DNA of 8,613 bases from MADRE2 sp964397015. GTDB lineage: Bacteria; Desulfobacterota; Desulfobacteria; Desulfobacterales; Desulfobacteraceae. Location: the NCBI GenBank assembly GCA_964397015.1, contig CAYNHL010000144.1, forward strand, positions 1 to 8,613, in the 5' to 3' direction. Of the stretch, positions 6,434 through 8,613 are shown in pieces. The translations under genes were made by a program, and so were the position numbers. Below the pieces are notes generated by a model. It saw only the letters and a list, made by a program, of their open reading frames with translations. It searched no databases and was not told the origin of the DNA. Numbering within the stretch: position 1 is the first letter of the stretch; every line of letters begins with the position of its first letter.

Positions 6434-8077
6434 TGAGTGCAGGTATTTCTTCGCGTAATCCAGCGGTGCATCGGATTTTTTGAATACATCGACGATATCC
6501 GGGTCGATATGGTTTTTTCGGGCCATGTCTTCCAGGATTTCAAAGGCCTGGGCCAGGGTCATGGGTGATTTGTAGGGCCGGTCCTTGGCGGAGAGTGCCT
6601 CGAATATGTCCGCGATTGCAAGGATCCTTGCCTGGAGATTGAGCTCGTCGCTTTTCAACCCGTTGGGATACCCCGATCCGTCAAGTTTTTCATGGTGTGA
6701 CCCTGCAATATAGGGCACCTGGGCAAGTTTCTTGGGCCAGGGGAGCTTGTCCAGGATCTTGGCGCTCAAGGCGGCGTGCTGGTTGATCTGGTCCCTTTCC
6801 ATAACGGTCAAAGTGCCGAACGGGATGGAAAGGTTTTCAAATTCATCAGGTGTCAGCAGGGGGTATTGCGTTCCCAGGATATCGATGGTCCGGGATAAAA
6901 GGGGTTCAATCCTCGAGACATCATCTTTCGATACCCTCGATCCGCTGCCGTTGATTTTTTGCAAAAAGGCGGCTGTTTGAGCAATGTCAAAGAGCTGTCT
7001 TTCGTCGCTGTCTTTTTCGTCCCCTTCCTCCAACGATCCTTTCGATTCAAGTGCGGCAATTTTTTTTCGTGCTGTCGCAAGCTCCTTTTCGAGTTTCAAG
7101 ACCTGCAGTCTGGTATTGACAAGTTCTATCCGGTCGAAGACAGCTTCAAGACGCGAGGATTTGTTCACTATGTGATCAGGCGTGGTGATCTTGCCGGTAT
7201 CGTGCATCAGGGCTGCCATCCGCAGTTCTTTTATTTCGTCCGGAGACAAAAAGGTGTGCTTGAATACAGTTTCGTCCTTGTTGATGCATTCAGCTATCAT
7301 CAGTGTCAGGTCTGTGACCCGCTGGATATGGCCCCCGGTATGCCGGGATTTTTCATCGATGGAGACCGCGATGGCCCGGATAAACGCCTCGAACAGTTCT
7401 TCCATTTCCCTGATCAGGTTCTGCTGGGTGATCATGACCGAGGCCTGGGTGGCCAGCGCACTGGCTTTTCTGGCCGCATCCTCGTCAAAGGGCAGGATTT
7501 CTTTTGTTTTCGGGTCCAGGGCATTGATAAGCTGCAGGACTCCTATGATGGTATCTTCATGGTTTTTCATGGGGATTACCAGCATGGATTTGCTTCTGTA
7601 GTTCAATTCTTTGTCAAAGGCGCGGGTGCCCCCGAAGTGGAATTCTTCTGTTGAATAGACATCTTCTATGTTGACGGTTTTTCCGGTGTGAAAAACATAA
7701 GAAGAGACATTGGACAAATTTTTGCTGCCGTCGGAAAGATAGAGCTGGACATTTGGGATATCTTTCTGCCTGGCGGTTTTCGCATCATAGTCGATCTGGA
7801 GGGTGTCGTTGTGGACAACATGAAACACGAGCTCTTTGCGGGCATTGTCCACAAGATAGAGGGTGCCGCCATCTGCGTTGGCAAACCGCCTGGCCAAAAT
7901 AAGAATTTTGTCCAGCAGCCGGGATATGTTTTCGTGTTCCCCAAGTGCCTGGCCGATACTTGTAAGCTCGTGAATGCAGTCAGCCTGATCTTCAAGAAAA
8001 GGATAGAGCTCGCCAAGAATGTTTTCAATCAGGCGCTTGATTTTTGGATTTTTCAAATATTGAGTGGAAAAAGCCAT
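6419..8077 (-). CDS. GAF domain and HD-GYP phosphodiesterase with an insertion in the catalytic domain
   Basis: Predicted cytoplasmic signalling protein of 552 residues that likely hydrolyses cyclic di-GMP. Residues about 35-220 form a GAF sensor domain (ADGGTLYLVD at 68-77, SYVFHTGKTVNIEDVY at 126-141, MLVIPM at 165-170, IIGVLQLIN at 177-185). A helix at about 215-245 links to the HD-GYP domain: HTGGHIQRV at 246-254, the metal-binding MHDTGKITTPD at 291-301 (His292, Asp293, Lys296), INQHAAL at 431-437 (His434), GSHHEKLDGSGYP at 459-471 and RILAIADIFEAL at 484-495, then RPY. All expected metal ligands and the GYP signature are present, so it is probably active. Between HD and the next conserved His lie about 140 residues, where a standard domain has about 25-30. 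This insertion includes a coiled-coil-like stretch (about 312-345). An excellent ribosome binding site fixes the start. The ligand of the GAF domain is unknown. Confidence 0.93.
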   Translation of the reverse strand: MAFSTQYLKNPKIKRLIENILGELYPFLEDQADCIHELTSIGQALGEHENISRLLDKILILARRFANADGGTLYLVDNARKELVFHVVHNDTLQIDYDAKTARQKDIPNVQLYLSDGSKNLSNVSSYVFHTGKTVNIEDVYSTEEFHFGGTRAFDKELNYRSKSMLVIPMKNHEDTIIGVLQLINALDPKTKEILPFDEDAARKASALATQASVMITQQNLIREMEELFEAFIRAIAVSIDEKSRHTGGHIQRVTDLTLMIAECINKDETVFKHTFLSPDEIKELRMAALMHDTGKITTPDHIVNKSSRLEAVFDRIELVNTRLQVLKLEKELATARKKIAALESKGSLEEGDEKDSDERQLFDIAQTAAFLQKINGSGSRVSKDDVSRIEPLLSRTIDILGTQYPLLTPDEFENLSIPFGTLTVMERDQINQHAALSAKILDKLPWPKKLAQVPYIAGSHHEKLDGSGYPNGLKSDELNLQARILAIADIFEALSAKDRPYKSPMTLAQAFEILEDMARKNHIDPDIVDVFKKSDAPLDYAKKYLHSSQFG

Positions 8078-8084
8078 ACAGATT

Positions 8085-8090
8085 CTCCTT
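8085..8090 (-). promoter_or_regulatory. Ribosome binding site for the HD-GYP gene
   Basis: On the minus strand this reads AAGGAG, seven bases before the ATG at 8077-8075. It is the best-placed ribosome binding site in the window and settles the start of the HD-GYP protein. Confidence 0.85.
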
Positions 8091-8110
8091 TGAACCGTTA
8101 TAAAAAGGTC

Positions 8111-8386
8111 TCATGCATGGCGGTCAAAATAGAGACGAAAAAAATTGACCGTCTGGGGCCGGTAATTGATGCGGGGCCCGCTTGTCTGCCTGTCAAAAAT
8201 CTGTTTCACTTCATGAATGCCCCATTCATCAATCAAAGCCAGCACATCATCCCAGTTGCCCCTGCTCAGGATTGCTTCCACCACCGATTCTTTTGACAGA
8301 TTTCCTGTGTCCCCGGCACCCCACCACAGATAAACCCGGGGAAGGACCATGCGCTGATATTGTTTATGGGTCAAATGTGTGTTCAT
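8111..8386 (-). CDS. Small hypothetical protein, DUF6922-like
   Basis: A 91-residue soluble protein of unknown function. The pattern is a short basic N-terminus, VYLWWGAGD (18-26), a helical pair SKESVVEAILSRGNWDDV (31-48) and LALIDEWGIHEVKQIF (49-64), and a tail NYRPQTVNFFRLYFD (74-88). This order (an aromatic start, a helix ending in a SRGN-type turn, a helix around DEWG, and a tail with a TVNF-type motif) resembles the DUF6922 family as I remember it. Members of that family often sit beside AbiEii-type nucleotidyltransferases, but no such partner is visible here. Thirty-three bases separate its stop from the HD-GYP start on the same strand, so the two are probably co-transcribed. The ribosome binding site is weak (GAG about seven bases upstream). 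An internal ATG at codon 13 is an alternative start. Family assignment is tentative; that it is a real gene is fairly likely. Confidence 0.68.
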   Translation of the reverse strand: MNTHLTHKQYQRMVLPRVYLWWGAGDTGNLSKESVVEAILSRGNWDDVLALIDEWGIHEVKQIFDRQTSGPRINYRPQTVNFFRLYFDRHA

Positions 8387-8613
8387 TATGAACTCATTAT
8401 ATCATTTGTAAAGCATTAAATCCAAGCATAAAGATGATATCCGCCGGGCAATCGCATGGCAAAATTTTGCAGATGGAGTTTTGATGGCTTCTGCCTAAAT
8501 AAAGCGACCGCGGCCGTGTTCCGGTGGCATCCTGTGCCGATACCAGAAAAAAAGGGGTGCATTGTGAAGGCTGCGCCCTGAACCGCAACAACTCGCTGGC
8601 GCTCAGACAGGTT
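8387..8613. other. Region without a convincing gene, right edge of window
   Basis: Two minus-strand frames are open from the right edge, to stops near 8417 and 8397. Their translations are unlike ordinary proteins and show no motif or ribosome binding site. Apart from the possible promoter near 8400, the stretch holds a GC-rich palindromic patch (CCGCGG near 8508-8513) and, at the edge, a sequence bounded by AACC (8581-8584) and GGTT (8610-8613). This could be part of a repeat or regulatory element cut by the window end. Confidence 0.4.
8396..8425 (-). promoter_or_regulatory. Possible sigma-70 promoter for the leftward gene pair
   Basis: On the minus strand a perfect TATAAT occupies 8401-8396. 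A weak upstream hexamer, TTGGAT (8425-8420), lies 18 bases away and matches the consensus -35 at only three positions. Transcription would begin at about 8388-8390, only a few bases before the ATG at 8386, giving an almost leaderless message. The region is AT-rich, so a chance match is possible. Confidence 0.3.

Noticed and set aside
6959..8296. Long open frames on the + strand (6959-7654, 7182-7601 and 7688-8296)
   Set aside because: They run antisense to the HD-GYP and small genes and have no recognisable motifs. The minus-strand products explain these bases fully.
8111..8386. AbiE-type toxin-antitoxin system
   Set aside because: Only a tentative DUF6922-like small gene is present. No nucleotidyltransferase gene is in the window.
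8397..8591. 64-codon minus-strand frame at the right edge
   Set aside because: No ribosome binding site, no protein-like pattern, and a competing open frame across the same bases.
1..8613. CRISPR arrays, insertion sequences, tRNA or rRNA genes, riboswitches
   Set aside because: I saw no regularly spaced direct repeats, transposase motifs, cloverleaf or ribosomal RNA sequence, and almost all of the window is accounted for by coding genes.

Overview
The window looks like a chromosomal segment of a Gram-negative bacterium with moderate GC content. The mix of genes (sulfotransferase, glycan assembly enzymes, a GAF/HD-GYP signalling protein) and the protein style suggest a Desulfobacterota (delta-proteobacterial, Desulfobacteraceae-like) host. 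That placement is an impression from sequence style and was not tested by any search.

Left part (1-6433, + strand): a compact five-gene surface-glycan operon, entered from a truncated upstream gene. In order it holds a membrane-anchored sulfotransferase, a family-2 glycosyltransferase with an extra C-terminal domain, an FAD-dependent UDP-galactopyranose mutase (UGM), a second family-2 glycosyltransferase of galactofuranosyltransferase style, and a family-4 glycosyltransferase. Gaps are 2 to 62 bases and no terminator is evident between genes, so one transcript is likely. The mutase would make UDP-galactofuranose from UDP-galactopyranose. One or both GT2 enzymes would use it, the GT4 enzyme would add another sugar, and the sulfotransferase could sulfate the product. 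The clearest surprise is that the mutase carries the sequence signatures of the eukaryotic (fungal/protozoan) UGM class and not those of ordinary bacterial Glf.

Right part (6419-8386, - strand): two genes 33 bases apart, probably co-transcribed. They are a small protein resembling the DUF6922 type and a GAF plus HD-GYP phosphodiesterase whose catalytic domain is split by an insertion of roughly 115-120 residues. The HD-GYP gene converges on the GT4 gene and their 3' ends overlap by 15 bases, leaving no room for an ordinary intergenic terminator.

Far right (8387-8613): about 227 bases with no convincing gene. It holds a possible promoter for the leftward pair and, at the edge, a short GC-rich sequence that may belong to a repeat or to something outside the window. 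I see no RNA gene, CRISPR array or insertion sequence.
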